From contig OZ244590.1 of assembly GCA_965218205.1 (NCBI GenBank), positions 1,798,001 to 1,862,000 on the forward strand: a DNA stretch of 64,000 bases. Direction: 5' to 3'. Of the stretch, positions 1 to 7,257 are shown in pieces. Numbering within the stretch: the first letter of the stretch is position 1; each line of letters starts with the position of its first letter. Below the pieces are notes generated by a model. The model was not told the DNA's origin. It made no database searches and saw only the letters and a program-made list of their open reading frames with translations. The translations under genes were made by a program, and so were the position numbers. The DNA is from CBDDCA01 sp965218205. Lineage in GTDB: Bacteria > Spirochaetota > Spirochaetia > WTKD01 > G963693115.

Positions 1-1222
1 GTCGGTTGTTGCTTGTTCTTTTGACACTGCAGTGGAGTATTTTCCGTTTTGAGAGACATACACTTCTACTTTGTACATAAGCGTGCCGTAGAGTTTTGTG
101 AGTGCTATGCCATCTTTTGCTACATACACAGTGGCGTATTCTTTGGCTTGTGCAGTTGCTCCGCTGACATTGGTTGCACTGGTATCTTTGTCTATTGTCT
201 CCTCTGCTACTACTGTCTTTGTTGCGGTTGCTGTTACTCGTACTAAGAGGCTTTTTGCTGTGCTCCCTGTTCCAAAGGCAAAGCTCCCCCACTTGATAAG
301 CAGGCTTTCATCGGCTGGGCTATTGTCTTTATCGTTTGCTGTTACGCTAAGGTTTGCCTCTGGCAGTGCTGTTACTGTTTGTGAAAGCTGGGATGCTTGC
401 ACGCCTGTCAGTACTGTTGTAGGACTGCTTGTGTTGTCATTTCTGTCTTTGTAGCGTATTTCTACATCATAGGCTATGCCTGCAAGTGTGGAGATATTTG
501 GAAGCGTAACTTCTCCTTGCTGTAGGTTCTGCACGGTAGCTTGTGCAAGCACTGTGCCACCAGTCGTGCTTTTTACCACTATTGTTGCTTCTGCTATGTC
601 TGTCTTGCCTGATGCTAGTCGCTCTTTGTCCCATGTTATCTTTATGCCATCCCCCGACTTCTCCACTCCTACTTGTGTCAATGTGTCTTGTGGGGTAGTG
701 GTATCTATCAGTGTTGTCACAGAGCGGGTTGTTTTTGGTGATACTTCTGTGTCTGAGCCTGATCTTGATTTCTGGGCTTCTATCTCTACTGTGTAGTTAG
801 TGAGAGCTTGTAAGCCTTTGAGTTTGTACGATTGTCCTTGTTGAAACAATGCACGATATTCTATTGCAGGAACACGCACTTGTATGACTTGGGCTGGTGC
901 GGTAGAGGTAGCTTTTACTACTACATGCGTGGCTTCGCTTGGGGCTTGCCAGCGTAATGAGAGCGTCCCGTCATTGCCTGCTGGCTGTATCTGCACATTG
1001 GACAGTGATGCAAGGGTCGGGGTTACTGGTGGTGTTACCCCTCCTCCCCCTGATGAGGAACTGCTACTGCCCTCCGAACATCCTACGAGTACGAGGGTAG
1101 CTATTGCTAGCACTAAAAACAGTGCAACGAGAGTTATGCTTTGCTTATATCGAGAGTGTACCCCCCCCCCCCCCGATTTTTTTCACGCTGTATAGCTCTT
1201 TGCTTTTGTAGCTATCGTTCAT
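1..1222 (-). CDS. Phase-variable FN3-module lipoprotein, copy 1, 5' part, out of frame (OFF)
   Basis: This is the N-terminal part of a large surface lipoprotein that runs off the left edge of the window. The start ATG at 1222 is preceded by GGAGTA at 1228-1233. The first codons read MNDSYKSKELYSVKKI and then enter a run of 14 G at 1161-1174. With 14 G the frame gives five Gly, TLSI and a stop at 1145, so the peptide is only 25 residues. One G fewer would restore the frame VHSR..., followed by a hydrophobic signal segment, the lipobox LVGC, a Ser/Gly-rich linker and fibronectin-III-like modules. That downstream frame is open to the window edge and nearly identical to copy 2. The gene therefore looks intact but switched OFF. 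It differs from copy 2 by an extra five-residue SRSGS insertion. Function is inferred to be surface adhesion or interaction. Confidence 0.8.
1161..1174 (-). repeat. Poly-G tract (14 G on the coding strand), phase-variation switch of copy 1
   Basis: An uninterrupted run of 14 C on the plus strand lies inside the signal-peptide n-region codons of copy 1. Two codons plus two bases decide the frame: 13 G (as in copy 2) would be in frame, 14 G is out of frame. A run of seven A directly upstream adds a second slippage site. Confidence 0.85.
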
Positions 1223-1258
1223 AGAAATACTCCTTACTATTTGTTTTATTGTATATAG

Positions 1259-1269
1259 CATTATACACA
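1259..1269 (-). promoter_or_regulatory. Extended -10-like motif TGTGTATAATG upstream of copy 1
   Basis: On the minus strand the motif TGTGTATAATG lies about 37 bases before the start codon at 1222. The identical 11-mer is found at the matching place upstream of copy 3 (27471-27481), while copy 2 has TGTGTTATAAT there. No convincing -35 box is seen. The conserved placement is the main support. Confidence 0.4.
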
Positions 1270-1356
1270 GTAATATTATAGTACAAAATGCTATTAATTG
1301 TTCCGTGATACAAGTACTATTAGATATAGATAGCACATAAGAGAGCAGCACTACAA

Positions 1357-2418
1357 TCATCCTACTTCCATCATTGTAATAGCTTTATGTACTCCTTGCG
1401 TTGGCATATCAGATTTCTGTAAAGAGCATGTAAGACTGTATCGCCATTTTCTTGCTCCTGGTTGTCCGTTAAAAAAAGGAATAAGATGACGTATAGCATG
1501 TAAAATATATGTTCTCTCTTTCGTGTTTTGTGTGCTTGTCATACAAGATTCCAGATATTCAGCATAGCACTGAGCAATAGCAAATATCACCTTACGTGAA
1601 ATAGGAGTATTGTTACTTTCCATTGTACATGCCCTATTATCTGCTTTCTTTCCAAAAAATAGACTATCAGCATGATAAAATAGCATAGGATTTTCTATTG
1701 CTAATCGCCCTATCATAACAGCAGCAACATGACGTAAATGCTCTTTCGCCTGTACAAAGTTTTTTATTCCTCCATTTATTTCTATAGGAACAGGAGCAGA
1801 AGTAGCAATGCGATATACATCATCATAGCGAAGTGGCGGAATATCTCTATTCTGCTTAGGACTAAGCCCTCCAAGTATAGCAATACGAGCGTGTATTGTA
1901 AGAGCATCTATCCCCGCATTACACATTGAGGAAACAAAATGCTCTAAATATTCATATGTATCATATACAGGCATGCCAAATTTAGTACCATCAAGCCCTA
2001 AACGACACTTAAGCGTAATAGGAACATCTACCGCTCGTAGCATTTTCTCAACAATAGTAGCTGTATTAGAAATATCAGCCATCAGGCTTACTCCAAAACG
2101 ACCTTGCTTTACTTTTTCACTAGGACACCCTGCGTTAATATTTATTCCATCATATCCATAATCAACAGCAATTTTTGCTGCCTCTGCCATATCATCTGCA
2201 TTGTCTCCCCCTAACTGTAGAATAACTGGCTTCTCTTGTAAAGAAAACGAGAGATGCCTCTTTGCATCACCATGAAGAATAGCTCCCGTGCTTATCATTT
2301 CGGTATAGAGCAATGTATGTTTTGTGATATACCGCATGAGCATACGAAAATGTCTATCAGTATAATCCATCATGGGAGCTATACTTACAGGATGTATTAC
2401 TTTTTTATCAGAGTACAT
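1357..2418 (-). CDS. dusA: tRNA-dihydrouridine(20/20a) synthase DusA
   Basis: A flavoenzyme that reduces uridine 20/20a in the D-loop of tRNA to dihydrouridine. It is a 353-residue protein of normal family length. Visible DusA signatures are APMMDYTDRHFR near residues 14-25, ININAGCPSEKVKQGRFG with the catalytic Cys at about 98, and HARIAILGGLSPKQNR. The last is the tRNA-binding segment specific to the DusA subgroup, which favours DusA over DusB. A TIM-barrel FMN site is expected from the family. No strong Shine-Dalgarno sequence is visible before the ATG at 2418. It is separated from copy 1 of the lipoprotein family by 134 bases. High confidence from motif order and length. Confidence 0.93.
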   Translation of the reverse strand: MYSDKKVIHPVSIAPMMDYTDRHFRMLMRYITKHTLLYTEMISTGAILHGDAKRHLSFSLQEKPVILQLGGDNADDMAEAAKIAVDYGYDGININAGCPSEKVKQGRFGVSLMADISNTATIVEKMLRAVDVPITLKCRLGLDGTKFGMPVYDTYEYLEHFVSSMCNAGIDALTIHARIAILGGLSPKQNRDIPPLRYDDVYRIATSAPVPIEINGGIKNFVQAKEHLRHVAAVMIGRLAIENPMLFYHADSLFFGKKADNRACTMESNNTPISRKVIFAIAQCYAEYLESCMTSTQNTKERTYILHAIRHLIPFFNGQPGARKWRYSLTCSLQKSDMPTQGVHKAITMMEVG

Positions 2419-2531
2419 ATTGTTAGGAAATTATGTATTTTACTCAGCTAAAGCAAATTGAAAGAACTCGCTGAAAATTTCGATAATCTATATTAATTGT
2501 GCTATTTATTTTTGCTTGCATTTGAATAAAG

Positions 2532-3494
2532 TTATCCATTCTTTATTATCTCCTCTTGCAATCTTTTTCTTATAATATTTATGTACTTTGATTCTAACTC
2601 ATATCCTATTATTTTTCTTTTGTTCCTATAACTTGCTATTGCGGTGCTACCACTCCCTAAAAATGGATCTAGTACCGTTTGCTCCTCTTGAGTAAATATT
2701 TTTATGAGATGCTCTAATAATGCAACTGGTTTCTGTGTAGGATGTTCGGTTCTATCTTCCCCTGCAGGTTTTTCAACTTTCATTACATTAGAAGGAAAAT
2801 AACCATCCATAGTAACTTTTGTATCAATAAGCCCTACTTCCCATTTATCAAAGTTATCTATAAATGTTCCTTCTAGTGGTTTTTGTGCCAACATCATCGG
2901 CTCAAAAGCAGGTTTTAATTGAGGTGTTTTTCGCCCATTTATCTTGTTTTTTAGTCGCTTTTTTTCTCTATCTGATATATCTTTTTTGTCTATAAAATGA
3001 TCTAGTGTAAATGCCTTTGGCTGTGCTTTTTTTGTATAATGCCATGTCAACATATCTTTAATCCAAAATCCAGCATCTTCGCTGGCTACCGCCATTCTCT
3101 GATACAACCTCCCTTGACTAAAAGATATAAAAAAGCCACCTGGAACTAATACCCTATAAATTTCTTTTGCGACCTTTTCAAAAAAAACTCCAAAGTTTAT
3201 ACTCTGCTCGGGACTAAATTTCATGCCAGCAGGTAAATTTCCAACTGTGTTACTGTTAGTAGTATTTATTTTTTTATCGTTCCATGTATTATCTAGCTTA
3301 TCTATAAAATAGGGAGGGTCGGTTAAAACAAGATGTATAGAATTATCTGCCAGTGTAGGCAAAAAATCAAAGCAATCTCCATCTCTTAATTGTATTCCTT
3401 CATGGAAAGGGTTGTCTTGAGGAGATTTTACTGCTTCTCCTAGTAATTGATCAAAGCTCATTGGGATAGGATCATTAAATACTATTTCACTCAT
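2532..3494 (-). CDS. DNA methyltransferase, beta class (N6-adenine or N4-cytosine)
   Basis: A 320-residue site-specific DNA methyltransferase. The catalytic motif IV DPPY is at residues 59-62 and comes before the AdoMet motif FLGSGST at about 278-284; that order defines the beta class. The EHPTQKP segment just before motif I is typical of this class. The DPPY form is compatible with N6-adenine methylation, but N4-cytosine cannot be excluded. The start ATG overlaps the stop of the upstream transposase-like gene as ATGA, and an AAGGAG lies eight bases before the ATG inside that gene, so translation is probably coupled. With the divergent HNH-like gene at 4112 it most likely forms a restriction-modification module. 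The recognition sequence cannot be read from the sequence. Confidence 0.88.
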   Translation of the reverse strand: MSEIVFNDPIPMSFDQLLGEAVKSPQDNPFHEGIQLRDGDCFDFLPTLADNSIHLVLTDPPYFIDKLDNTWNDKKINTTNSNTVGNLPAGMKFSPEQSINFGVFFEKVAKEIYRVLVPGGFFISFSQGRLYQRMAVASEDAGFWIKDMLTWHYTKKAQPKAFTLDHFIDKKDISDREKKRLKNKINGRKTPQLKPAFEPMMLAQKPLEGTFIDNFDKWEVGLIDTKVTMDGYFPSNVMKVEKPAGEDRTEHPTQKPVALLEHLIKIFTQEEQTVLDPFLGSGSTAIASYRNKRKIIGYELESKYINIIRKRLQEEIIKNG

Positions 3495-4003
3495 TCTATT
3501 AGCTCCTTGTAAGTTAATCTAATTCTACTCCTTTTTTTTAGTTTTTTATTTTCATGCTTATTTTTCTCTTTTCCATCTATAAACATCTCATCTATCTCTA
3601 CTATTCCTGTAAGAGATTTTGTAAGATCTGCATGTTCTATTATCGTTCTTATTCTGTGCATGAGAAACCATGCTGATCTTTGCTGTACTTCTAACTCGTT
3701 GCTTAATTGTATAGAAGATATACTTTTTTTACTTGATGTTATCAACCATAAAGCAGCAAAGCATTTTTGTAAAGGTAGCTTACAACCTTCAAAGATAGTT
3801 CCTTTTTTAATACTAAATTGCGTTTTGCATCTTTTACATTTATACACATTTCTAGTATTTAACAGAGTACTCTCATTACATGATTTACAATTATGACATA
3901 CAACCCCATTGGGAAACCTTAATGTTTCCATATACTTAATACAAGTTTCTTCATCTTTGAATACTCTAAAAAAATCAGCTATACTTTTAATGTTATTACT
4001 CAT
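3491..4003 (-). pseudogene. Truncated IS1595-type transposase (zinc ribbon plus HTH part), coupled to the methyltransferase
   Basis: A 170-residue protein matching the N-terminal half of IS1595/IS1016-type transposases. A zinc ribbon is formed by Cys36, Cys39, Cys56 and Cys59, followed by a helix-turn-helix-like stretch (SSIQLSNELEVQQRSAWFLM) and the first catalytic acid in VEIDEMFIDGK (Asp138). The reading frame then stops, so the rest of the DDE catalytic core is missing. The last codons contain the Shine-Dalgarno sequence of the methyltransferase and the stop overlaps its ATG. It cannot be an active transposase alone. Either it is debris left by a methyltransferase cassette, or the DNA-binding half is kept as a regulator; only the truncation itself is seen. 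Confidence 0.75.
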
Positions 4004-4028
4004 ATTACATATGGTAGTGCATTTTTAG

Positions 4029-4077
4029 TGGTGTGTCAATTTTTATTCACACCATACTTTTCTATATTTATGGTGTA
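4029..4077. promoter_or_regulatory. Repeated TGGTGTG motif in the divergent promoter of the R-M-like module
   Basis: The 108-base gap between the two divergent genes holds TGGTGTG at 4029-4035, its exact inverse CACACCA at 4048-4054, and TGGTGTA at 4071-4077. In such AT-rich DNA three copies of a GC-containing heptamer within 50 bases suggest an operator. A remnant of an insertion-sequence end is the alternative. Confidence 0.4.
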
Positions 4078-4111
4078 AGTAATAAAATTTTATATTATAT
4101 ATAATTGGTAT

Positions 4112-4798
4112 ATGGAGTATGAAAAACTACTAATAAATGGAGACCATATTGCTATGTCTAAAGAAGAAATAGATCACTGGTATGGAATAATAGAAGTAGA
4201 ACATGATAAATACTTAAAACAGTATCATATAAAACTCCCTAAAAAAGAATCATCAAAAGGACTATGGCTTATTTATTTACGAAAATATATGGGAAAATTA
4301 GTACATAAAGATACTATCTCTCTTTTTGTTAAAACAATAATTAAAACAGCAGGACAAGATCAACAAGTAAGGCATTTAGGAGCTGATGGGTTTTACGTAC
4401 TAAACAGAGGAGAAAAACTACAAAACTCAAAACAAAAAGTCCCTAGTGGATACCATATTCTCATTACCTTAGAAAATCCTAGACCAGACCATATTTTTAA
4501 ACAATTAAAAAGAATAGGAAGAGTAGGAGCTAAAGATTTTAATGACTTAAAAGTAGTATATGATTTTAAGTGTGCTACTTGTGGAGCGGAAGAAGGAAAA
4601 CCACATCGATATTTTCCACAAACTAAGGTACTGTTGGAACAAGGACACCAAGATCCCAACAAAGCGTTAGAACTAGATAATACAATTCCACAATGTCAAT
4701 TATGCAATAAATACTATTTAGACAGATTTATTTTTGATGAAAAAGGAAGAGTAAAAGAAATAAATACACATTCTAAAAGAGGTAAATCAAATACATAA
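4112..4798 (+). CDS. Probable HNH-like restriction endonuclease partner
   Basis: A 228-residue soluble protein. The C-terminal third shows two zinc-type pairs, Cys154/Cys157 (CATCG) and Cys195/Cys198 (CQLCN), bracketing EQGHQDPNKALELDNTIPQC. His179 and the Asn residues fit a beta-beta-alpha-metal (HNH) nuclease core. The N-terminal part is unfamiliar and may carry DNA recognition. It is divergent from the methyltransferase/transposase-fragment pair across a 108-base gap, the usual arrangement for a type II restriction-modification pair. The start is uncertain: the ATG at 4112 has no clear Shine-Dalgarno sequence. I recognise the architecture, not a specific named enzyme. Confidence 0.6.
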   Translation: MEYEKLLINGDHIAMSKEEIDHWYGIIEVEHDKYLKQYHIKLPKKESSKGLWLIYLRKYMGKLVHKDTISLFVKTIIKTAGQDQQVRHLGADGFYVLNRGEKLQNSKQKVPSGYHILITLENPRPDHIFKQLKRIGRVGAKDFNDLKVVYDFKCATCGAEEGKPHRYFPQTKVLLEQGHQDPNKALELDNTIPQCQLCNKYYLDRFIFDEKGRVKEINTHSKRGKSNT

Positions 4799-4833
4799 TC
4801 TCCTATTGTTATATCGTTACTACAGCATCTTTA

Positions 4834-5991
4834 CTATCGTAATGATATACGAGCAGCTCCTAAGCATTCGTAAGCCTGCACATTACAAATCTCACTTTCC
4901 GTAGTATCTAATACCATAGCAGGTTCATGTTTATAAGAGATACCCTGCATCGTATCTGTATAAAACACAATGTACTGTCCATCTGCAATACCATAATCTT
5001 GTTGCGTTAAATACGCTACTCCACTTGTCATACTATCATCCCAATCACAGCGTACTTTTATCAATTCAGGACCATGACGTATTTTTACATACAGTGATGA
5101 CAAAGCAGAATCTTTCTCCCCTATCCAATGAGAACGAGAAAAATGTACCGTATTTGACTCTTGCTCGTGTAATAGATTGGCATGACATACCCACACAATG
5201 TTTTCCTCAAACGATTTTCTAGCTACATACCAGGGCCCTCCTCCTAACCCTAATCCAGTTCGTTGCCCAATAGTATAAAACCAACTTCCTTCATGTGTTC
5301 CTAAAATCTGTTTAGAATGTATATCTACTATAGTACCTGTTTTGATACCAAGATGAAATTTTACAAAATCACGATACTTTATCTTTCCAAGAAAACATAG
5401 CCCTTGACTATCCTTTCTATCCATAGTAATTATATTATGCTTTTTTGCATATGAACGTACCGCAGTTTTCTGCATATCACCTAAAGGCATTACTAATTTT
5501 GAAAGCTGTTGTTGATTTAGCATAGAAAGAAAATAAGTTTGATCTTTTCTTGTATCACTTGCTGTCAATAAATGGCATATTCCGTTCTCATCTTTGCATA
5601 TTCTTCCATAATGCCCTGTAATTACAGTATCTATATCAGAAATTCGCTCTAAAAATACCCCTAATTTTATATGACTATTACAAAAAATATCTGGACTTGG
5701 AGTTCCTCCATTTCGTAACTCATTAAGCGTATAGCTTACTATTTTCTCCTGATACTCTTGCTGCAGTGATATTACTGTATATGGTATATCTAAATCCTGT
5801 GAAATTTTTTTCACATAAGACAAATCTTCTTCCCATGGACATTCACCCAAAAAAGAGAGTTCATCTTCTAGCCAAATCTTAAGATAGTATAAATGAATAT
5901 GTTTTTTAAGAGATGGATGATCACTTATAAATCTGTGTACTGCTACAGAACTATCCACTCCACCAGAAACAAGTGCTGCTATATGTTTCAT
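4834..5991 (-). CDS. mnmA: tRNA-specific 2-thiouridylase MnmA
   Basis: Catalyses ATP-dependent thiolation of the wobble uridine 34 in tRNA-Lys, -Glu and -Gln. The 385 residues start with the PP-loop SGGVDSS at 9-15. The first catalytic cysteine is Cys104 in TPSPDIFCNSHIK, and the second is Cys199 in DSQGLCFLGK. The C-terminal part follows the family's beta-barrel pattern (YTIGQRTGLGLGGGPWYV). The motif around the first cysteine is TPSPDIFCN rather than the commoner TPNPCxxCN, a mild variant. A predicted 37-residue membrane protein is encoded four bases upstream on the same strand. Confident call. Confidence 0.95.
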   Translation of the reverse strand: MKHIAALVSGGVDSSVAVHRFISDHPSLKKHIHLYYLKIWLEDELSFLGECPWEEDLSYVKKISQDLDIPYTVISLQQEYQEKIVSYTLNELRNGGTPSPDIFCNSHIKLGVFLERISDIDTVITGHYGRICKDENGICHLLTASDTRKDQTYFLSMLNQQQLSKLVMPLGDMQKTAVRSYAKKHNIITMDRKDSQGLCFLGKIKYRDFVKFHLGIKTGTIVDIHSKQILGTHEGSWFYTIGQRTGLGLGGGPWYVARKSFEENIVWVCHANLLHEQESNTVHFSRSHWIGEKDSALSSLYVKIRHGPELIKVRCDWDDSMTSGVAYLTQQDYGIADGQYIVFYTDTMQGISYKHEPAMVLDTTESEICNVQAYECLGAARISLR

Positions 5992-5995
5992 ATAT

Positions 5996-6109
5996 TTATG
6001 AAAAAAGCATTTGTATTAGTGATGAAAATATAACAGCGACAGTTACTCCAGCAATAGCCACTACAAACAATATCCATTTTTCTTTTGTATTTAATCGTTT
6101 CTTACTCAT
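5996..6109 (-). CDS. Small single-pass membrane protein upstream of mnmA
   Basis: A 37-residue frame starting at the ATG at 6109 and ending four bases before the mnmA start. It has a basic N-terminus (MSKKRLNTKEK) followed by one hydrophobic segment of about 20 residues. Spacing suggests co-transcription with mnmA. The Shine-Dalgarno sequence is weak (AATAAG). The function is not recognised. Support comes from codon-level plausibility and topology only. Confidence 0.5.
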   Translation of the reverse strand: MSKKRLNTKEKWILFVVAIAGVTVAVIFSSLIQMLFS

Positions 6110-6155
6110 CTTATTTAGTATACCATACAGGACATTCTTGTAAGAAAAATAAATC

Positions 6156-6227
6156 GCAAATTCAAGTATTACATACGATAAAGGAGAAAAAGCAGCTTAT
6201 GATGTCAATATTAGCCATTGAATTTGT
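6156..6227 (+). mobile_element. MITE-like 72-bp element related to the IS30-A end, copy R1
   Basis: A short element with terminal inverted repeats CAAATTCAA and TTGAATTTG and an interior AAGTATTACATACGATAAAGGAGAAAAAG. The left half matches the terminal repeat of the IS30-type element at 19582. The same arrangement occurs at 11940-12010, where the terminal repeat is CAGATTCAA/TTGAATCTG, a compensated base-pair change. It contains an AAAGGAG that could act as a ribosome-binding site. Confidence 0.6.
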
Positions 6228-6297
6228 AATTTATCTTGTATTTATTACAGTTATTACAGTAAATTATACTGTCTTAAACATAATAGAAGAAATATAA
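6199..6297 (+). CDS. Possible 32-residue hydrophobic leader peptide
   Basis: A short frame beginning with ATGATG that lies partly in the MITE-like element and ends 12 bases before the membrane protein gene at 6310. The peptide is almost entirely hydrophobic with one transmembrane segment and an acidic end (EEI). AAAGGAG lies 12 bases upstream of the first ATG, which is longer than ideal. It may be a small membrane protein co-transcribed with the next gene, or chance coding. Confidence 0.3.
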   Translation: MMSILAIEFVIYLVFITVITVNYTVLNIIEEI

Positions 6298-6309
6298 AGG
6301 AGTATTTTA

Positions 6310-6993
6310 ATGAGTACAGAAAATACAATAAATCAAGATACAATAGATTGGGACAAAATAGACATAGAAGCATTAGATGACAAAAAAGTAGAATTCTTTT
6401 ATAACAATGCAATACAACTTGTTAATAATATAAGAAAAACATCAGATACCCATAGACAAAAATCAGGTCTTTACTTGACAGGATGTATACTATTGCTAAC
6501 AATAATAATCCCTTTGGTAATACAAATAATACCTTCAATATCCAAAATAACATATACAATATTTAAGGAGAATACTACATGCTTATTTATATTTGTTGTT
6601 TTGTTAATTATTCCTGGTATACTAGTAGTGTTTATTATCATAACAGGGTTTTGGAAAGCAATTAAACAATTTCATATAACACTACGAAATAAATGCTATA
6701 TCACACCATACTTACCACCGCGAAGCTTTTTTGAAAATGAAGTATATAAAAAAGAGATGAAAGAAATAAAAATAGATACAATACAATTACTAGAAAATGA
6801 AATAATCAGTGAAAATTTTATTATCCTAGAAAAGAATACTAAATCATTGGAAAAAGGAATAAAATACTTTGCAAAAGCATTTTATCTACTCATAATTTCT
6901 CCTATAATATTCTCTGTATTGATAACAATACTATTAGTTCTACTTCAAATATATAATCCTCAATTACTATATACTATTTTTTATTCTCATTAG
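6310..6993 (+). CDS. Hypothetical membrane protein with two-plus-one transmembrane segments
   Basis: A 227-residue protein with a good AAAGGAG 7 bases before the ATG. Residues 1-50 are acidic and cytoplasmic-looking. Two hydrophobic segments follow at about 53-75 and 91-114, then a charged 80-residue middle part, then a final hydrophobic segment near 190-215. The layout resembles small SLATT-like membrane proteins seen in conflict systems, but no diagnostic motif is present and I do not assign a family. Its 3' end overlaps by 20 bases the small convergent gene at 6974-7123. Confidence 0.7.
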   Translation: MSTENTINQDTIDWDKIDIEALDDKKVEFFYNNAIQLVNNIRKTSDTHRQKSGLYLTGCILLLTIIIPLVIQIIPSISKITYTIFKENTTCLFIFVVLLIIPGILVVFIIITGFWKAIKQFHITLRNKCYITPYLPPRSFFENEVYKKEMKEIKIDTIQLLENEIISENFIILEKNTKSLEKGIKYFAKAFYLLIISPIIFSVLITILLVLLQIYNPQLLYTIFYSH

Positions 6994-7123
6994 GAGGATC
7001 ATAACTTTCTCGCAGTATCATTCTTGGATCAATTCTCAAAGTAGTCCTAGCGGTATCTCTGCCATTATTAGAAGACACCTTTTGGGGTTGAGGCACCTGT
7101 TTAGTTTGTTTATTGTTACTCAT
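6974..7123 (-). CDS. Small hydrophilic protein (49 residues), unknown
   Basis: A 49-residue frame from the ATG at 7123, convergent with the membrane protein gene and overlapping its last 20 bases. The N-terminal half is Gln/Lys/Pro-rich and disordered-looking, and the C-terminal half contains TTLRIDPRMILRESYDPP. A TATAAT sits about 6 bases upstream of the ATG with no Shine-Dalgarno sequence, so the transcript would be leaderless or the start wrong. The function is not recognised. Confidence 0.4.
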   Translation of the reverse strand: MSNNKQTKQVPQPQKVSSNNGRDTARTTLRIDPRMILRESYDPPNENKK

Positions 7124-7171
7124 AATTATATTATAGCGTATTTACGCTATTTTGATTATCTCTCTTCCACG

Positions 7172-7206
7172 CACGAATTCAAGTATTAATTGCGACAGCA
7201 AAGACT
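7172..7206 (+). repeat. IS30-A-type terminal repeat relic R5
   Basis: The stretch GAATTCAAGTATTAATTGCG followed by ACAGCAAAGA matches the end of the IS30-type element at 19582-19610 (TTCAAGGATTAAATGCGACAAAGG). No partner end is visible nearby, so it is a solo relic or a fragment of a decayed MITE. Confidence 0.5.
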
Positions 7207-7210
7207 ACCT

Positions 7211-7253
7211 GTACATAAAAAAGAGAGTGCTATGCACTCTCTTTTTTATGTAC
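7211..7253. terminator. Perfect 20-bp hairpin terminator downstream of copy 2
   Basis: Perfect inverted repeat of 20 bases (7211-7230 and 7234-7253) with a three-base loop. It lies five bases beyond the stop codon of the lipoprotein gene. The stem contains A6/T6 tracts so that a U-rich run follows the GC part in either direction. It fits a bidirectional intrinsic terminator. Confidence 0.8.
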
Positions 7254-7257
7254 TATC

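Noticed and set aside
98..454. Long plus-strand frames opposite the FN3 lipoproteins (also near 8621, 9053, 10763, 24988, 26338)
   Set aside because: They mirror the Ser/Thr/Ala-rich codons of the lipoproteins on the other strand, have no Shine-Dalgarno sequence, and recur only where the lipoprotein repeats recur.
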